A stretch of 15,142 nucleotides of DNA from Deltaproteobacteria bacterium (lineage in GTDB: Bacteria > Myxococcota_A > Polyangia > HGW-17), in assembly GCA_003249585.1 (NCBI GenBank), contig QKIM01000307.1, positions 1 through 15,142 of the forward strand, read 5' to 3'. The position numbers and the translations under genes are program-made. The notes beneath the pieces were generated by a model. The model was not told where the DNA came from and made no database searches. It saw only the letters and a program-made list of their open reading frames with translations. Shown piece by piece: positions 13,476-15,142 of the stretch (the first letter of the stretch is position 1; every line of letters begins with the position of its first letter).

Positions 13476-15142
13476 ATGCGTGAATCATTCAAGGTTCCTG
13501 AGGAGAGTCCCTGGTTCTCCACCGAAAGCGGGTGGCCGGAGGAAGTCCCCAAATTCATAGATTATCCTGAAAAGACCGTCGATTCCATCATACGAGATGC
13601 GGCGAAGCGTTGGCCCGCACGGCGTGCGGCGTTTTTCCTCGGCACCTCCATGACCTACGCCGAGCTCGATCGGCACATCGACGCCTTCGCCACTGCGCTG
13701 CACCAGCTCGGGGTGAAGAAAGGGGAGACGGTCGCCCTGCTGCTTCCCAACAGCTTTCAGTACATGATCTCCTATTACGCCGTCCTCAGGCTCGGCGCCA
13801 TCGTCTCGGGAGTCAACCCCACGTACAAGCCCCTCGAGGTGAAACACCAGCTCGAGACTGTTCATGCCAAATACATGATCTTTCTTGATGTTCTCTATGA
13901 GGAGAAGATTGCTCCCATTGTTGCCGAGATGGACCTCAAGCTCCTCGTCGGGACCAACATCGCTGACTTTCTCCCCTGGCACAAACGCAGACTCGGCCGA
14001 CTTCTCAAGAAGGTGCCCTTCGCGCCGTTGCCCTACGAGGCCCTCGCCTTCGCCGATCTGCTGAAGACCAAACCCGCGTTGCCCACGGTCGCCATGGAAC
14101 CCAGAGAGGACGCCGCTACCTTCATCATGACCGGAGGGACGACGGGCATCCCCAAGGCTGCCGTCCTCACCCACTTCAACCTCTACTCCAACGCGCTGCA
14201 GTGCAGGACATGGTTCTATGCGGCCCAGACCGGGATCATGAGTCTCGGTATCCTGCCCTTCTTCCATTCCTTCGGGATGACGACCATCCTGAACATGACT
14301 CCGCTCTTCGGGGGGTGGATATATCTCTTCCCCCGCCCTCCGAAGATGGATGAGCTGGCCGCCGCCGTTGCCAAGGAGACGCCCCGTGAGAAAGGCATCT
14401 TCATCGGAGCCGAGGTGCTCTTCCAACGCTTCGCTGATTTTCCACAGCTCAAGAATTTTGATATCTCGGACAAACTGCTCCTCGCCGTCTCAGGGGCGGG
14501 TCCGCTGCACTCCAGCGTTCAGGAGCGCTATGAGCAGGCCACGGGATCCATCCTCATCGAGGGGTACGGGCTCACGGAGGCCTCTCCCGTGTGCTGCGTG
14601 AATCCCATCTGGTGCAGCGACGAGCAGCGCAAGGCCAACTCCATCGGCCTCCCCCTCACCGGGACCGAGATGGCCATTGTGGACAAGGAGGACGCCACGA
14701 AGGTCCTGGGGATCGGAGCGGGTCCCGAGGACAGGGACCACATCGGTGAGCTCGCTGTGGCTGGTCCCCAGGTGATGAAGGCCTACCTGGACAACGACTC
14801 CGAGACTGCCGCGCACATCGTGGAGCGGGATGGCAAGCGGTGGCTGCTCACCGGTGACATCGGCTTCATGAACGCCAAGGGTCAGGTGACCATCCTCGAC
14901 CGTAAAAAGGAGCTCATCAAGTTCAAGGGCTACTCCGTGTTTCCCAAGGATGTCGAGAATCTGGTCGGACGTCACGAGGCGGTTCAAGAGATCGCGGTGG
15001 CCGGGCTTCCCGACGGCGAGGCCGGTGAGGTGATCAAGGCCTGGGTCGTGCTGTATCCGGACAAGGAGGGGACCCTCACCGAGGAGGACCTCCGCAGTTG
15101 GTGCAAGGAGAATATTACGCACTACAAGGTCCCGAAATATAT
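13476..15142 (+). CDS. Long-chain acyl-CoA ligase (AMP-binding), 3'-truncated by window
   Basis: An open frame of 555 codons from ATG 13476 (GAGG six bases upstream) with no stop before the window edge. Adenylate-forming enzymes of this family activate fatty acids with ATP and CoA. Motifs: P-loop TFIMTGGTTGIPKAAVLTH (215-233), with the TGGTTG form seen in FadD, GYGLTEASP (363-371), WLLTGDIG with D461, and the hinge DRKKELIKFKGYSVFP (475-490). The C-terminal THYKVPKY is reached, but the A10 catalytic lysine expected shortly after lies beyond the window. LPFFHSFGMT and the other core blocks indicate an acyl-CoA synthetase and not an NRPS domain. Acyl-chain specificity cannot be judged. It is the last visible gene of the group starting with the DUF2007-like protein. 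Confidence 0.95.
   Translation, partial: MRESFKVPEESPWFSTESGWPEEVPKFIDYPEKTVDSIIRDAAKRWPARRAAFFLGTSMTYAELDRHIDAFATALHQLGVKKGETVALLLPNSFQYMISYYAVLRLGAIVSGVNPTYKPLEVKHQLETVHAKYMIFLDVLYEEKIAPIVAEMDLKLLVGTNIADFLPWHKRRLGRLLKKVPFAPLPYEALAFADLLKTKPALPTVAMEPREDAATFIMTGGTTGIPKAAVLTHFNLYSNALQCRTWFYAAQTGIMSLGILPFFHSFGMTTILNMTPLFGGWIYLFPRPPKMDELAAAVAKETPREKGIFIGAEVLFQRFADFPQLKNFDISDKLLLAVSGAGPLHSSVQERYEQATGSILIEGYGLTEASPVCCVNPIWCSDEQRKANSIGLPLTGTEMAIVDKEDATKVLGIGAGPEDRDHIGELAVAGPQVMKAYLDNDSETAAHIVERDGKRWLLTGDIGFMNAKGQVTILDRKKELIKFKGYSVFPKDVENLVGRHEAVQEIAVAGLPDGEAGEVIKAWVVLYPDKEGTLTEEDLRSWCKENITHYKVPKY

Noticed and set aside
13460..13483. Seven-codon ORF (MNEAADA) overlapping the ligase start
   Set aside because: Too short to judge; its ATG is better explained as chance next to the ligase ribosome-binding site.
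13485..15122. Minus-strand frames opposite the acyl-CoA ligase
   Set aside because: The plus strand encodes a continuous adenylate-forming enzyme with all expected motifs; the minus frames lack any.

Overview
This is a GC-rich, gene-dense bacterial chromosome segment. It most likely comes from the Myxococcota or a related former deltaproteobacterial lineage. The support is the combination of a surface protein with the Myxococcus-type Cys-rich repeat (CGNG...EECDDGN...GDGCS) plus Asp-rich CxNGxDDDxDG repeats, a lipoprotein built almost entirely of four-cysteine repeats, a TPR/PEGA-like protein, a PilZ protein, and a signal peptidase I with a long basic N-terminal extension. The phylum is an inference from gene content; no marker gene was placed on a tree.

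Layout. 1-1224: a TPR protein with PEGA-like C-terminal modules (+). 1288-3868: a minus-strand pair, a PilZ-domain protein followed by a 691-residue secreted repeat protein. 3974-6560: a plus-strand pair, a ClpX-like AAA+ ATPase without a zinc-binding domain and then murA, only 19 bases apart. 6832-8070: the Cys-repeat lipoprotein, followed by two intrinsic-terminator-like hairpins. 8274-8474: a 66-residue exported protein of unknown function. 8478-10231: a minus-strand two-component system (histidine kinase, then OmpR/PhoB-type regulator). 10362-11225: an EamA-family transporter. 11306-15142: signal peptidase I, a DUF2007-like/zinc-ribbon protein, a YbjN-like protein and a long-chain acyl-CoA ligase that runs off the right edge.

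Much of the window concerns the cell envelope: peptidoglycan precursor synthesis (MurA), preprotein processing (LepB), envelope proteins rich in disulfides or Asp repeats, lipid activation, and a membrane kinase with almost no external sensor domain. The most unusual gene is the ClpX-like ATPase upstream of murA. It keeps the unfoldase core (Walker A/B, GYVG pore loop, GARGL sensor 2) but lacks the zinc-binding domain and has changed positions matching the RKH and IGF loops of ClpX. No tRNA, rRNA, CRISPR array, insertion sequence or phage gene was seen. There is no gene-free stretch over 300 bases; the longest gaps are 6561-6831 and 8071-8273.
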